Part shown: positions 26,133 through 35,463 of the stretch, in pieces
Position numbering within the stretch: the stretch's first letter is position 1
Layout: the number at the start of each line of letters is the position of its first letter
Assembly (NCBI GenBank): GCA_965232815.1
Contig: OZ247427.1
Span: forward strand, 620,001 to 684,000
From: Bin87 sp026710825
Lineage (GTDB): Bacteria > Chloroflexota > Dehalococcoidia > Lucifugimonadales > UBA3495
Reading direction: 5' to 3'
DNA: 64,000 nt
Translations under genes and position numbers: made by a program
Notes under the pieces: model-generated
Database searches by the model: none
What the model was told of the DNA's origin: nothing
Seen by the model: the letters and a program-made list of their open reading frames with translations, nothing else

Positions 26133-26516
26133 ATGCCACGACCACGCGCCCGCAGGCGAGAACGTCGGTCCATACCCCAGGGCCGCGCTTATATCTACTC
26201 CACGTTCAACAACACGTTGGTGAGTTTGACTGACCCCGACGGGAATGTGGTTGCGTCTACCAGTTCCGGCACCGTCGGTTTCCGTGGTTCCAGAAAGGGC
26301 ACCGCTTTCGCAGCGCAACGTGCCGCAGAGCAAGCAGCCAGGCGTGGCGTCGATATGGGCATGCGGAACATCGACGTATACATCAAAGGACCAGGATCGG
26401 GGCGGGAGCCGGCAATCCGTGCGTTGCAGGGTGCAGGGCTGTACGTTACCAGTATCAGGGACGTCACTCCCATTCCTCACAATGGAGTCCGACCACCTAA
26501 ACGTCGCAGAGTCTGA
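26133..26516 (+). CDS. rpsK: 30S ribosomal protein S11
   Basis: S11 forms part of the platform and the mRNA exit. The 127-residue protein has AYIYSTFNNTLVSLTDPDGNVV, the GTVGFRGSRKGTAFAAQ segment and the C-terminal signature IRDVTPIPHNGVRPPKRRRV. It lies between rpsM and rpsD in the alpha operon order. Confidence 0.98.
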   Translation: MPRPRARRRERRSIPQGRAYIYSTFNNTLVSLTDPDGNVVASTSSGTVGFRGSRKGTAFAAQRAAEQAARRGVDMGMRNIDVYIKGPGSGREPAIRALQGAGLYVTSIRDVTPIPHNGVRPPKRRRV

Positions 26517-26585
26517 CGAGTCGCCGAACCGCGCACTCCGGCTCTCGCCGGAGTTTGAATTCGAACCACCAACGGAAAGAGTGTA

Positions 26586-27212
26586 ATGGGAAGATATACA
26601 GGACCATCATGCCGGCTCTGTCGCCGTGCCGGCGAAAAACTTTTCCTCAAGGGAGATCGCTGTTTTTCGCCACGATGCGCTATTGAACGACGCCACATCC
26701 CGCCAGGAGGTGGTGGCAACCGACGCCGGAGAGTCTCCGACTACGGGGTACACTTGCGCGAAAAGCAGAAGGCCCGTCAGATGTACGGTGTCATGGAAAG
26801 CCAATTCCGGAAATACATGAACGATGCTTTCAACACGCCTGGCATCTCCGGAAACAACCTGCTCCGCACGCTGGAGCGTCGTCTGGACAACGTCATATAC
26901 CACTTTGGGTTCGCGGATTCACGGAAGCAAGCTCGCCAGATGGTGCAACATGGTCATTTCGCGGTAAATGGCCGGAAAACCGACATACCGTCGTTCCTGG
27001 TCAAGCCTGGGCAGACCATCTCATGGACGGAGAGTTCGAAAAACCGCGAATTCTTCTCTGACCGGACGGACGGATTGCCACGACGCACGTTGCCAACCTG
27101 GCTAACCCTAGATCTCGCCAAAATGGAAGGTGAGGTCGTATCAATGCCGCCAGACAACGAACTGCCTGACACTATCAACTCCCGCCTCATCGTCGAGTTC
27201 TACTCGAGGTAG
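26586..27212 (+). CDS. rpsD: 30S ribosomal protein S4, zinc-finger form
   Basis: S4 starts 30S assembly and in many bacteria also represses the alpha operon. The 208-residue protein has an N-terminal zinc site (C9, C12, C26, C31). The S4 RNA-binding domain follows, with LERRLDNVIYHFGFADSRKQARQMVQHGHFAVNG. It lies seven bases upstream of rpoA. Confidence 0.97.
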   Translation: MGRYTGPSCRLCRRAGEKLFLKGDRCFSPRCAIERRHIPPGGGGNRRRRVSDYGVHLREKQKARQMYGVMESQFRKYMNDAFNTPGISGNNLLRTLERRLDNVIYHFGFADSRKQARQMVQHGHFAVNGRKTDIPSFLVKPGQTISWTESSKNREFFSDRTDGLPRRTLPTWLTLDLAKMEGEVVSMPPDNELPDTINSRLIVEFYSR

Positions 27213-27219
27213 CCACTGA

Positions 27220-28308
27220 ATGTTAAATCCCCAAATTCTCCCGCCGATGCGGGAATCGGAACCCGAAATCCCAACCCCTTCAATCAGGGTAATTGAAAGC
27301 AACGACACCTACGCTTGCGTCGCGCTGGAGCCGTTGGAACGCGGGTTCGCTACAACGGTGGGGAACCCGTTGCGCCGGTTGCTCCTGAGTTCCATCCAGG
27401 GCACCGCAGTGACGTGGGTCAAAATTGACGACATACCCCACGAGTACACGGTAATACCCGGCGTCAAAGAAGAGGTGATGGATCTCCTTTTGAGCATCAA
27501 GCGCATCAGGATCCACGCCCTGGCGAAGCGCCCGGGTAAAATGCGGTTGGACGTCTCCGGGGAAGGCAGAGTGTGCGCCGGGGACATATCAACGGCCAGC
27601 GACTTCCAAATAGTCAACCCTGAATTGCACCTCGCAACGTTGGACAGTCCGGACGTCTCTCTATCCATCGAATTCAACGTCGAATCAGGGAAGGGTTATC
27701 AACAAGTAACCCAGGGAGATAGCGCATCCGGTCTGCCGGTTGGAGTGCTGCCGGTCGATGCCATCTACAATCCGGTCCGCAGAGTTGAATACTCTGTAGA
27801 GCGTATGATGGTGGGACAACAGACCGACTGGGAACGCCTGATTCTCCAGGTATGGACGGATGGAGCGATAACACCACTTGCTGCAATCCAGGAAGCCTCA
27901 GAGAACTTGGTCCAACATTTCTTCATGTTCAACCAGCTCAGCCGCCCCGGCGATGTTGCGCTGGATACTGCCAACCTTTCGGTGGCATCAGAGGTGTATC
28001 TGATGCCCATCGAGCGACTTGATTTGTCGTCGCGCACGCTGAACTGCCTGAAACGGGCAAAGTTGGATCGCGTTGGACAGGTACTGGATCTCAGCACCGA
28101 AGACCTGCTTAATATTCGCAACTTCGGGCAGAAATCGTTGGAAGAATTGCAAGCGAAACTGGCCGAACTCGGTGTGAGCTCCTCCGGTTCCGGAGAGGAT
28201 CTATCAACCGAGCCAGGATTCGCCGAAGAAGTCAGAACCATCACCGGAGGATCACTGGTATTCGATCCCGACGATGATGACCTCGATTATGACGAAGACG
28301 GAGAGTAA
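27220..28308 (+). CDS. rpoA: RNA polymerase alpha subunit
   Basis: Alpha dimerises to nucleate RNA polymerase assembly. The 362-residue protein has an N-terminal domain (about 20-250) with LEPLERGFATTVGNPLRRLLLSS and GVKEEVMD, and a C-terminal domain (about 270-335) with the LNCLKRAKLDRVGQVLDLSTEDLLNIRNFGQKSLEEL helices that contact UP elements. It ends in a strongly acidic ~20-residue tail that is not normal for the family. Confidence 0.98.
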   Translation: MLNPQILPPMRESEPEIPTPSIRVIESNDTYACVALEPLERGFATTVGNPLRRLLLSSIQGTAVTWVKIDDIPHEYTVIPGVKEEVMDLLLSIKRIRIHALAKRPGKMRLDVSGEGRVCAGDISTASDFQIVNPELHLATLDSPDVSLSIEFNVESGKGYQQVTQGDSASGLPVGVLPVDAIYNPVRRVEYSVERMMVGQQTDWERLILQVWTDGAITPLAAIQEASENLVQHFFMFNQLSRPGDVALDTANLSVASEVYLMPIERLDLSSRTLNCLKRAKLDRVGQVLDLSTEDLLNIRNFGQKSLEELQAKLAELGVSSSGSGEDLSTEPGFAEEVRTITGGSLVFDPDDDDLDYDEDGE

Positions 28309-28310
28309 CG

Positions 28311-28664
28311 ATGGCCTCTCACCGCATTGCCGGCCGCAAGCTTAGCCGGTACAAAGACCAGCGAAAGGCACTCCTGCGAGGCCTGACTGCGGATCTGATA
28401 CAGCACGAGCGCATCACCACCACATTGGCCAAGGCCAAGGAAACCCGGGTGATGGCAGAGAAGCTGATCACCCACGGTAAGAAAGGGACCCTGCACAACC
28501 GGCGGACCGCTCTGAGCCAGGTGCCCAACAAAAGAGCCGTCGCCAAGGTATTCGACGAACTTGGACCTCGTTACGCTGAACGACCCGGCGGATACACTCG
28601 GATTGTCAAGTTGGGGCCGCGCCAAGGAGACGGGGCATCCATGGCCGTAATCGAATTGGTCTGA
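28311..28664 (+). CDS. rplQ: 50S ribosomal protein L17
   Basis: L17 sits near the tunnel exit. The 117-residue protein begins MASHRIAGRKLSRYKDQRKALLRGLTADLI, with the EHERITTTLAKAKETR segment and the C-terminal GGYTRIVKLGPRQGDGA signature. It lies two bases after rpoA. Confidence 0.98.
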   Translation: MASHRIAGRKLSRYKDQRKALLRGLTADLIQHERITTTLAKAKETRVMAEKLITHGKKGTLHNRRTALSQVPNKRAVAKVFDELGPRYAERPGGYTRIVKLGPRQGDGASMAVIELV

Positions 28665-28686
28665 TCACCTGTCCATTGGCCACCGA

Positions 28687-29583
28687 TTGCCGCGATCACC
28701 TACTGTCCCCGATTCTCATCAACGTGAGGGATTGCCATCGCTGAACGCTCGTTTGACATTTGAGAGTGCCGCAAATGCTACGGTTCGCCGAGTTGCGCTG
28801 GTGGTTGAATATGACGGGACGGATTACGCCGGATTTCAGTTTCAGGTGGGTTCGCCGACCATACAAAACGACCTGGAAAGAGCCGTGGGCAAAGTGACTG
28901 GCGTTCGGAGCAGGATCCGGGGAGCAAGCCGCACCGATGCCGGCGCTCACGCGTCCGCTCAGGTGGTGGACTTCTCCACTGGCAGCGAACTGAGCACCGT
29001 AACCCTTGTTGCAGCCCTTAACTATTACCTCCCTGAATCGATCCGCGTAATCCGTGCTTTCGATGTACCGTTCGAATTCCACTCCAGGTTCGATGCAGCA
29101 TTTCGGGAATACCGGTACAGCATCTTGAACAGAGAGATCGCCTCGCCGTTCTTGCGTCGGACACATCATCTGGAAACCGCGGCTCTTGATCTGAAACGAA
29201 TTGAACAGGCTGCAAACAGTCTTCTGGGTATCAGGGACTTCCGACGTATATCGACGGGGCATCCAGTTGATCGGAGTACGGTGCGGCACGTTCGAAGATG
29301 GGAGATCAACCGGCATCCGAGCATTCCCGAAGTGATTACGATTGACTGCGCCGCCAGCGGTTTCCTACGGCACCAGATACGCCGAGCGAATGCTATTCTG
29401 CTGGAGATCGGCAAAGGGAAACTTCCTGTACATGCTATGGCTGAAACACTATCCGGACGAATACCAAACCAACAGCCAATTCGCACTCTACCGGCCAAAG
29501 GGCTGTGTTTGAAGTCAGTCCATTACCCCAATTACGATCATCTTTTTGGTCCGAAGGTCAAAGAAAAACATGAAACGCAATAG
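28687..29583 (+). CDS. truA: tRNA pseudouridine synthase A
   Basis: TruA makes pseudouridine at positions 38-40 of the anticodon stem-loop. The frame gives 298 residues from a TTG at 28687. No ATG lies near the expected start, and TTG codons at 28732 and further in are alternatives, so the first ~35 residues are uncertain. The catalytic aspartate is in GASRTDAGAHA. The segments YDGTDYAGFQFQ, YRYSILNR and ASGFLRHQIRR confirm the family. Its end overlaps rplM by 14 bases. Confidence 0.95.
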   Translation: MPRSPTVPDSHQREGLPSLNARLTFESAANATVRRVALVVEYDGTDYAGFQFQVGSPTIQNDLERAVGKVTGVRSRIRGASRTDAGAHASAQVVDFSTGSELSTVTLVAALNYYLPESIRVIRAFDVPFEFHSRFDAAFREYRYSILNREIASPFLRRTHHLETAALDLKRIEQAANSLLGIRDFRRISTGHPVDRSTVRHVRRWEINRHPSIPEVITIDCAASGFLRHQIRRANAILLEIGKGKLPVHAMAETLSGRIPNQQPIRTLPAKGLCLKSVHYPNYDHLFGPKVKEKHETQ

Positions 29584-30001
29584 CACTTATTTCGCAAAAG
29601 CCGAAGACGTTCCCGACAATTGGCGAGTCATCGACGCCACTGGCGTTAGCCTTGGCCGAGTGGCTCGGCAAGTAGCCGTCGCGCTACAGGGCAAAGACCT
29701 GCCGACCTATACCCCACATGTAATCACCGGTTGCCACGTAGTGGTCATCAACGCTGACAAAGTGCGGATTACGGGACGCAAGTTGATGCAGAAAATGTAC
29801 TACAGGCACAGCGGCTACGTGGGGAATCTCAAGTCGTTCCTGATGAGAGACATGATGGAGGAGCGACCGGAACGGGTGGTCCAGCTGGCCGTGAAGGGCA
29901 TGTTGCCGTCCACCAAACAGGGACGCCAGATGCTAAGGCGACTGAGGGTATATGCCGGAGATCAACACCCCCACGAAGCCCAGGTGGGCAGCGCCGAGTG
30001 A
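29570..30001 (+). CDS. rplM: 50S ribosomal protein L13
   Basis: L13 is an early assembly protein of the large subunit. Start ATG 29570 (MKRNSTYFAKAEDVP) gives 143 residues and lies inside the 3' end of truA. The WRVIDATGVSLGRVARQVA, HVVVINADKVRITGRKL and AVKGMLPSTKQGRQMLRRLRVYAGDQHPH segments are standard. Confidence 0.97.
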   Translation: MKRNSTYFAKAEDVPDNWRVIDATGVSLGRVARQVAVALQGKDLPTYTPHVITGCHVVVINADKVRITGRKLMQKMYYRHSGYVGNLKSFLMRDMMEERPERVVQLAVKGMLPSTKQGRQMLRRLRVYAGDQHPHEAQVGSAE

Positions 30002-30047
30002 GCTCCTGACATCCCAGGCCATTTCTCCAATCAAAGGCAGGTAATGA

Positions 30048-30458
30048 ATGGTGTTGCAGACCGAAACGCAACAATATTTTTATGGGACGGGCCGGCGCAA
30101 GTCGGCAATCGCGAAAGTGAGGCTCTATCCCGACGACGGCACGGCGATCATCGTCAACGACAAGCCGATGGAAGAGTATTTCAACTGGCTGCCATGGCAG
30201 TCGACCATTCGCGAGGCTTTCACTGTTTCCGGAACCATCGGACGGTTCCGAGTCCAAGCCCAAGTCAAAGGCGGTGGAGTCAACGCCCAAGCGGAGGCCA
30301 TCCGTCATGGCATTGCGCGCGCGTTGGTGGTTTCCGACCCCAACCTCAAATCTGGACTACGTCGCGCCGGTTTCATAACCAGGGACGCCAGAGTCAAGGA
30401 AAGTAAGAAGTACGGTCTCAAACGCGCTCGGCGTGCTCCACAGTACACCAAGCGCTAA
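30048..30458 (+). CDS. rpsI: 30S ribosomal protein S9
   Basis: The C-terminal tail of S9 reaches the P-site tRNA. The 136-residue protein has YGTGRRKSAIAKVRL, the KGGGVNAQAEAIRHGIARAL segment and the required C-terminal KYGLKRARRAPQYTKR. It is the last gene of the supercluster and is followed by a strong terminator. Confidence 0.98.
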   Translation: MVLQTETQQYFYGTGRRKSAIAKVRLYPDDGTAIIVNDKPMEEYFNWLPWQSTIREAFTVSGTIGRFRVQAQVKGGGVNAQAEAIRHGIARALVVSDPNLKSGLRRAGFITRDARVKESKKYGLKRARRAPQYTKR

Positions 30459-30484
30459 AGCTCAAACATTGCAGTGGCAATGCG

Positions 30485-30516
30485 AAGGGGCGACAATCTA
30501 GTCGCCCCTTTCTTTA
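30485..30516 (+). terminator. Rho-independent terminator of the ribosomal supercluster
   Basis: AAGGGGCGAC (30485-30494) pairs perfectly with GTCGCCCCTT (30501-30510) around AATCTA, followed by TTTCTTT. It lies 27 bases after the rpsI stop. The stem is symmetrical and lies between convergent genes, so it may also serve the minus-strand ccdA-like gene. Its GGGGCGA arms resemble hairpin repeats elsewhere in the window. Confidence 0.9.
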
Positions 30517-31434
30517 TAGCAGGTCTCCCAACGTCAGCCAGTAGAACACGATGTAGGTGCCGGCCACGACCATCAGCCAGGCGCCGACCACACCCACATA
30601 GGGCAACGCCGTACGCATCCAACGTATCAATACCGTCCGGGCGACGGCCATCCCCAAGGTCAGCACCATGATGACGCTCCCCATGCCGGCCGCGTACAAC
30701 AAGAACTGGCTGAGTGTTTCCAGGAATCCGGACGACAGCCCGGCGCCAACCCCCAGCACCGCCAAGAACAGCGGGAGAGTACAACTCAGCGAAGCCAGAC
30801 CATAGCTCACGCCGAACAGCACGTAACCGGATATGTTGAGTTGACTCGGGTCGCCGATTCGGGAAGCGGCACGCTGCGCCAGGCTGGTGTATATCTTTCC
30901 GCCGGTGGCCATGTATGCGCCGGCCCCGATCAGCAGGACGCCCACCGCCAGCCCTATGTACGGCAATGCTGACACCACGACCGCTTGCGACCCGAACCCC
31001 AATATGAGACCGACCGCTCCGAATAGCGCGACGAAGCCCACGGAGACTGACAGGCCCACCATGACAGCCCTGCTTACCAGACGTACAGGTTGTCTCCGGT
31101 CTTCGTCCTGGTTGCCTCCGCTGACGTACAGGCCCAGATAGGCGGGGAGCATGGCGAATCCGCATGGGTTGACCGCGGACGCGGCGCCAACCGCGTACGC
31201 AAATCCCAGCTTGATCCCCAAGTTGCTGATGCCGGAGCCGGAGGATCCCGACAACAGCTCGACAAATCGATTGACGCCGTCGATGCCCGACGCGTCCCGA
31301 ACAAAAAGAGCCCCGATGAAAGCGATGGCGTAAGCAACGGCGGCGATGCCTACTGCGATCAAAATACCGCGGCGCGCCAAAATGCGATCGATGATTGATG
31401 GGGCATCACGGGTGGAATCCGCGGGAACTGCCAT
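30514..31434 (-). CDS. CcdA/DsbD-like thiol-disulfide transmembrane protein
   Basis: CcdA-type proteins carry reducing power across the membrane for cytochrome c maturation or periplasmic thiol repair. The 306-residue protein has about seven hydrophobic segments. The two family cysteine motifs are present: AVNPCGFAMLPAYL and, after an internal duplication, GLASLSCTLPLFL. An extra N-terminal membrane segment with a short cytosolic lead precedes the core. It would fit with an extracytosolic thiol-disulfide relay, but the selenoprotein DsbA-like gene is 27 kb away and no link is shown. Confidence 0.85.
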   Translation of the reverse strand: MAVPADSTRDAPSIIDRILARRGILIAVGIAAVAYAIAFIGALFVRDASGIDGVNRFVELLSGSSGSGISNLGIKLGFAYAVGAASAVNPCGFAMLPAYLGLYVSGGNQDEDRRQPVRLVSRAVMVGLSVSVGFVALFGAVGLILGFGSQAVVVSALPYIGLAVGVLLIGAGAYMATGGKIYTSLAQRAASRIGDPSQLNISGYVLFGVSYGLASLSCTLPLFLAVLGVGAGLSSGFLETLSQFLLYAAGMGSVIMVLTLGMAVARTVLIRWMRTALPYVGVVGAWLMVVAGTYIVFYWLTLGDLL

Positions 31435-31524
31435 TTTTTCCTCCTGAAGAGGTCGCGGTAATTAACCGCGGGTCCAAGAATATCCAACGTCCTGGCCGAC
31501 CAACCGAATCCGGCGACCCGCCAC

Positions 31525-31854
31525 TCAGCGCACTATTATCGTGCCAGCCACCCGGTCGGACAACGAACGATTATCCTCGTCGTCCAGCAACAACAGGATT
31601 GCATCTGCGAAAAATCCGATTACGAAACTGTGAGCGACAATCTTGACGACCTCTCGCACGAACATCGTGCCCCAGCCAGCCCGGTCACCATCGCGTGTGA
31701 TGGCGTAGATTCCCAATAGCTGCTTGCCCGGGGTTTGTCCTCGGCCCAAGACAATCAGCCACCAGATGATATAGCCGACGATGAGGGTAAGAAAGAACAG
31801 TATCCAATCAAGGATGTGAGCGAACAACCGACGTATTGGGCTGGCTGTATCCAC
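31525..31854 (-). CDS. RDD-family membrane protein
   Basis: This is a 109-residue membrane protein of the RDD type. An N-terminal arginine/aspartate element (PIRRLFAHILDWILFF) leads into the first membrane helix. The conserved GQTPGKQLLGI motif follows, then a second hydrophobic segment, and the C-terminal SLSDRVAGTIIV signature. Family functions vary (transport or ion homeostasis) and cannot be assigned. It lies just downstream of the phosphohexomutase gene on the same strand. Confidence 0.8.
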   Translation of the reverse strand: MDTASPIRRLFAHILDWILFFLTLIVGYIIWWLIVLGRGQTPGKQLLGIYAITRDGDRAGWGTMFVREVVKIVAHSFVIGFFADAILLLLDDEDNRSLSDRVAGTIIVR

Positions 31855-31902
31855 GTTGACGCCTCACTTTGATATACGTCGGATAGGCGGTGGCGGTTCT
31901 TT

Positions 31903-33315
31903 TCAGACGCCCAGATGTGCCTGAACGCCGTCCAAAAGTTCTTCGACGTTGGGGACCGAGTTGGCCTCGCAATAGATGCGGAGCAACGGTTCGGTTCCGG
32001 AGAATCGGGCCGCAACCCATCCGGCATCGACCAGCCATCGCCTGCCATCGATTTCATCGGTGGCATGCACCTGCATCCCAGCCAGTTCGGTCAGAGAGGA
32101 ATTCAGCAGTCGGTCCATGATGGCCGAACGAGCGGCGGGGTCGAAGTGCACGTCGCGTCGCTGATAGTGGTGCTCGCCCACGGTGTCGAAGAGGTAGCGG
32201 ACCATACCGGCCACCGAAAGGCCGCTCGTGGCCATATATTCCAGGAGGTACAGGCCGCTCAAAATTCCGTCTCGTTCGGGTATGTGGCCTCGGAATGCGT
32301 ATCCCCCGCTCTCCTCGCCGCCAAGGATGGCATCGTCCGAGACGAAACGCGGACCGATATTCTTGAATCCCACCGGCATCTCAAAAATTCCAACGGCGTA
32401 TTTCTGCGCTAACTTGTTCAGCATCAGAGACGCCGTGACGCCTTTCACCAGTGGGCCGCGGTCCCCACGTTCCAAGAGGTACAGGGCCAACAGGGAGAAT
32501 ACTTCCAGGGTGCTGACAAACCGGCCGTTTTCGTCCACCAAGCCGATGCGATCGGCGTCCCCATCCAGCGCCAACCCAACGGATGCGCCACCGGCAGGCA
32601 CGCGAGCGCATAGTTCAGCCAGGTTATGCGCTATTGGCTCGGGTTGGGCCATGCCAGGAAACGCCGGGTTCGGTTCGGACCGAAGTTCCTCCACCGATGT
32701 CCGGCCGCCTTCCAAAAAATCTCCGAAGTAACCGGCGCCCGCTCCGTGCATGGCGTCGGCCAACACGTTTAGGCCGAAGTTTCGGATGACGTCCAGATTC
32801 ACCAGACCAGCTATGGATTCGCGGTACGCGGGCTTTGGATCAGCATCCAGCACGAGACCAAGTTTCCGAGCTTCATCGATGTGAAGCCTTTTGGGATCTC
32901 CAGCGGACTCGATGCACAACTCGAGAACGTCGGTGACGGCCTGGCTGGCGCTGCCGCCTTCGGCGGATTTGAGCTTGAATCCGCTCCAAGCCGCGGGGTT
33001 GTGGCTAGATGTGATCACCACGCCACCGGCGGCGGCGCGATGTACCACATGGTGGCTGACCACGGGGGTGGGCACCGGCTGATTGCAAAGGTACACCGGG
33101 ACTTCATTGGCGGACACCACGGACGCAACGGTTTCGGCGAATTCACGCGACGCGAACCGCGTGTCGTATCCTATTACCAATCCCTGGTGCCCGGATCCGG
33201 TGGCGCGAAGGTAGTCGGCCAATCCCTGGGAACAGCGAGCCACGTTGGCAAAGGTGAAATCATCGGCGATGATTCCACGCCACCCGTCGGTGCCGAATTT
33301 GATTGGAGCGGCCAT
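31903..33315 (-). CDS. Phosphoglucomutase/phosphomannomutase family protein
   Basis: This alpha-D-phosphohexomutase (470 residues) moves phosphate between C1 and C6 of a sugar phosphate. The phosphoserine loop TSSHNPAAWSG, the metal loop LDGDADRIGL, the sugar-specificity loop GGEESGGYAFRGHIPERDG and the phosphate-binding RFSGTEPLLRIY are all visible. The specificity loop GEESGG suits glucose/mannose phosphates more than glucosamine 6-phosphate. It lies between two RDD genes. Confidence 0.9.
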   Translation of the reverse strand: MAAPIKFGTDGWRGIIADDFTFANVARCSQGLADYLRATGSGHQGLVIGYDTRFASREFAETVASVVSANEVPVYLCNQPVPTPVVSHHVVHRAAAGGVVITSSHNPAAWSGFKLKSAEGGSASQAVTDVLELCIESAGDPKRLHIDEARKLGLVLDADPKPAYRESIAGLVNLDVIRNFGLNVLADAMHGAGAGYFGDFLEGGRTSVEELRSEPNPAFPGMAQPEPIAHNLAELCARVPAGGASVGLALDGDADRIGLVDENGRFVSTLEVFSLLALYLLERGDRGPLVKGVTASLMLNKLAQKYAVGIFEMPVGFKNIGPRFVSDDAILGGEESGGYAFRGHIPERDGILSGLYLLEYMATSGLSVAGMVRYLFDTVGEHHYQRRDVHFDPAARSAIMDRLLNSSLTELAGMQVHATDEIDGRRWLVDAGWVAARFSGTEPLLRIYCEANSVPNVEELLDGVQAHLGV

Positions 33316-33437
33316 AACTCGATTCTAGCATAGGGCAGGCGACGCGCCATCCCACCGGCTACGCACCCAACATTGCATAACAACGCCCCATGACGCCAGT
33401 GTCTCAAGCGGGGTTTACATCCGGAACGACGAGGAGT

Positions 33438-33887
33438 TCAGCCGCGACGGGTCGAAATCATGGTACCAGCCATCAGGTCCGGTATGGAACGTCGCTCCCG
33501 CTGGTCCCGCAGAATGAAAACCGCATCGATGACCAATCCGATCAAGGTGAGATGAAGGGCTATTTTTACCACGGCTCGGACGAGCTTTCTGGGGAGGCCT
33601 GCGCCACCGCCCCGATAGCGGCGTATCTCCGTACGGGTCAAACGGCGGCCGGGCTGCCCGATCCTGATGATAACGAAGATCCAGAGGACGTAGGTGATTA
33701 CCAAAGCCAACGGCACCTGAATCGTGAGCAAATCGTACACGTCGAAGTTCACCGAATCGGGACCCCTGATACCAAGCCGGCTGTCGAGTTCCTGGACCAA
33801 GTAAAGAATAGCAGCGCCAACGCCCAAGAACGCCAGCCTATCAATCACCCACGAGGCGAACCTGCGCAACGGAAGAACACTGTCCAT
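33438..33887 (-). CDS. RDD-like membrane protein, divergent
   Basis: The 149-residue protein has the layout of an RDD protein: an N-terminal LRRFASWVIDRLAFLG segment, a second membrane helix, a GQPGRRLT motif matching GqTPGK, a positively charged LPRKLVRAVVKIALH region, a third hydrophobic segment, and a C-terminal SIPDLMAGTMI signature. It is a second RDD gene in this small region and may be a distant paralogue of the one at 31525-31854. Confidence 0.7.
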   Translation of the reverse strand: MDSVLPLRRFASWVIDRLAFLGVGAAILYLVQELDSRLGIRGPDSVNFDVYDLLTIQVPLALVITYVLWIFVIIRIGQPGRRLTRTEIRRYRGGGAGLPRKLVRAVVKIALHLTLIGLVIDAVFILRDQRERRSIPDLMAGTMISTRRG

Positions 33888-34068
33888 CGTTTGTCCGAGG
33901 CGGGATGAGTATCCCTACTATGAAGATTTCTGAAATTGTACTGACGGGTATGACAGGTACGCCGTGCATTGTTGTGCAACATTGGGCGAATCATGACACG
34001 CTGGGCATGATGCGTACCAAGCATACGGGAAAGTGCGGGCCCATTCGTCCGCCGAGTACACACAGAAT

Positions 34069-34100
34069 CGCGCCCCTTGCCGTTTCCGGCAAGAGGCGCG
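34069..34100 (-). terminator. Terminator-like hairpin after metK
   Basis: CGCGCC plus CTTGCCG (34069-34082) pairs with CGGCAAG plus GGCGCG (34087-34100) with one internal mismatch and a TTTC loop. It lies 30 bases beyond the metK stop. It lacks a T-run on the minus strand, so its role as a terminator is likely but not certain. Confidence 0.55.
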
Positions 34101-34129
34101 TACGAGGTAGTGCGATGCGGTCGGAGGAC

Positions 34130-35377
34130 TTAATCGCTGGCAGCACCAGCCAGAGTGCCGGCGGCCTTCCGCAGGACGTCGGCCTTGTCAGTGCGCTCCC
34201 AGGGGAGATCGATGTCGGTGCGCCCGAAGTGCCCGTAAGCGGCCGTCTTGCGATAGATCGGCCGGCGAAGCTCGAGGTCTTCGATGATGGCGCCGGGGCG
34301 CAGGTCGAAGTGCTCGTTCACCAACGCTTCGATGGTATCGTTGTCCACCTTGTTGGTGTCGAACGTTTCCACCGCCACGGAGATGGGATCGGAAACGCCG
34401 ATGGCGTAGGATACGATGACCTCGCAGCGGTCGGCCAAGCCGGCGGCCACGATGTTCTTGGCGACGTAGCGGGCGGCGTAAGCGCCGGAGCGGTCAACCT
34501 TGGTCGGATCCTTGCCCGAGAACGCTCCGCCGCCGTGTCGCGCGATTCCGCCGTAGGTATCGACCAGGATCTTGCGTCCGGTGAGGCCAGTGTCGCCCTG
34601 CGGGCCGCCCACAACGAACCAGCCGCTGGGGTTCACGTAGTACTTGGTGTCGGCGTCCAGCAGATTGGCCGGCACGATGGGCTTGATCACATGCTCGATG
34701 ATATCGGCGCGGATCTTGGCGGTGAACGCCTCGCGATCCTCGGTGTCCTCGTGCTGGCTGCTGATAACAACAGCGTCCACGCGATGGGGCTTGCCGTACT
34801 GGTACTCCACCGTGACCTGCGACTTGCCGTCCGGTCCGAGATAAGGGAGGGTGCCGTCCTTGCGAACCTTGGCCAGCCGCTCCACGAGACGGTGCGACAG
34901 GTCAACGGTAATGGGCATCAGGCCGTCGGTTTCGTTGCAGGCGAAGCCCACCATCATGCCCTGGTCGCCGGCGCCGGTGGCCCTGCGGGCGTCGGAGGCG
35001 GTGGCGCCGTTGCTGCGAGCTTCCAGCGCGGTGCTGACGCCGGCGTTGATGTCAGGGGACTGCTGGCTGGCGTTGCGGATGACGCCGCAGGAATTCCCGT
35101 CGATTCCGTACTTGACGTCGGTATAGCCGATCTCCAACAGAGTCTTGCGAGTTATCGCGTCGAAGTCCAGGTCAGCCTTGGTGGTGATTTCGCCTGTGAC
35201 CATAATGAGGTTCTTGCCGGCCACGGTTTCGCAGGCGACGCGGCTCATGGGATCAACGCTGAATGCAGCGTCCAGCACGGCATCGGAAATCTGGTCGCAC
35301 ACTTTGTCCGGGTGCCCTTCAGTGACCGACTCGGAGGTGAGCAGGTACTTGGGCGAGGTCATAAATCGGATTGGCAT
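34130..35377 (-). CDS. metK: S-adenosylmethionine synthetase
   Basis: MetK makes S-adenosylmethionine from methionine and ATP. ATG 35377 follows a GGAGGA box and gives 415 residues; the frame is open upstream but carries no family sequence. The ATP- and metal-binding segments EGHPDKVCDQISDAVLDA, GAGDQGMMVGFACNET and the glycine-rich GGGAFSGKDPTKVDRSGAYAARY are intact. It is the last gene of the SAM-cycle operon controlled by the SAM riboswitch at 40564-40709. Confidence 0.97.
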   Translation of the reverse strand: MPIRFMTSPKYLLTSESVTEGHPDKVCDQISDAVLDAAFSVDPMSRVACETVAGKNLIMVTGEITTKADLDFDAITRKTLLEIGYTDVKYGIDGNSCGVIRNASQQSPDINAGVSTALEARSNGATASDARRATGAGDQGMMVGFACNETDGLMPITVDLSHRLVERLAKVRKDGTLPYLGPDGKSQVTVEYQYGKPHRVDAVVISSQHEDTEDREAFTAKIRADIIEHVIKPIVPANLLDADTKYYVNPSGWFVVGGPQGDTGLTGRKILVDTYGGIARHGGGAFSGKDPTKVDRSGAYAARYVAKNIVAAGLADRCEVIVSYAIGVSDPISVAVETFDTNKVDNDTIEALVNEHFDLRPGAIIEDLELRRPIYRKTAAYGHFGRTDIDLPWERTDKADVLRKAAGTLAGAASD

Positions 35378-35418
35378 TGGTTGGTTTCCTCCTGGTTTGG
35401 CATCGTTGGGGGCAGTAT

Positions 35419-35441
35419 AGGGGCGAATCGTGTTCGCCCCT
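35419..35441. repeat. GGGGCGAA hairpin repeat between ahcY and metK
   Basis: AGGGGCGAA (35419-35427) and TTCGCCCCT (35433-35441) form a perfect nine-pair stem around TCGTG, followed by GCG. The same arms and trailing TGCG occur at 62414-62440. It appears to be a short dispersed hairpin element inserted inside an operon; it could affect metK mRNA stability. Confidence 0.6.
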
Positions 35442-35463
35442 GCGATTTTCGCACTGCGGCAGA

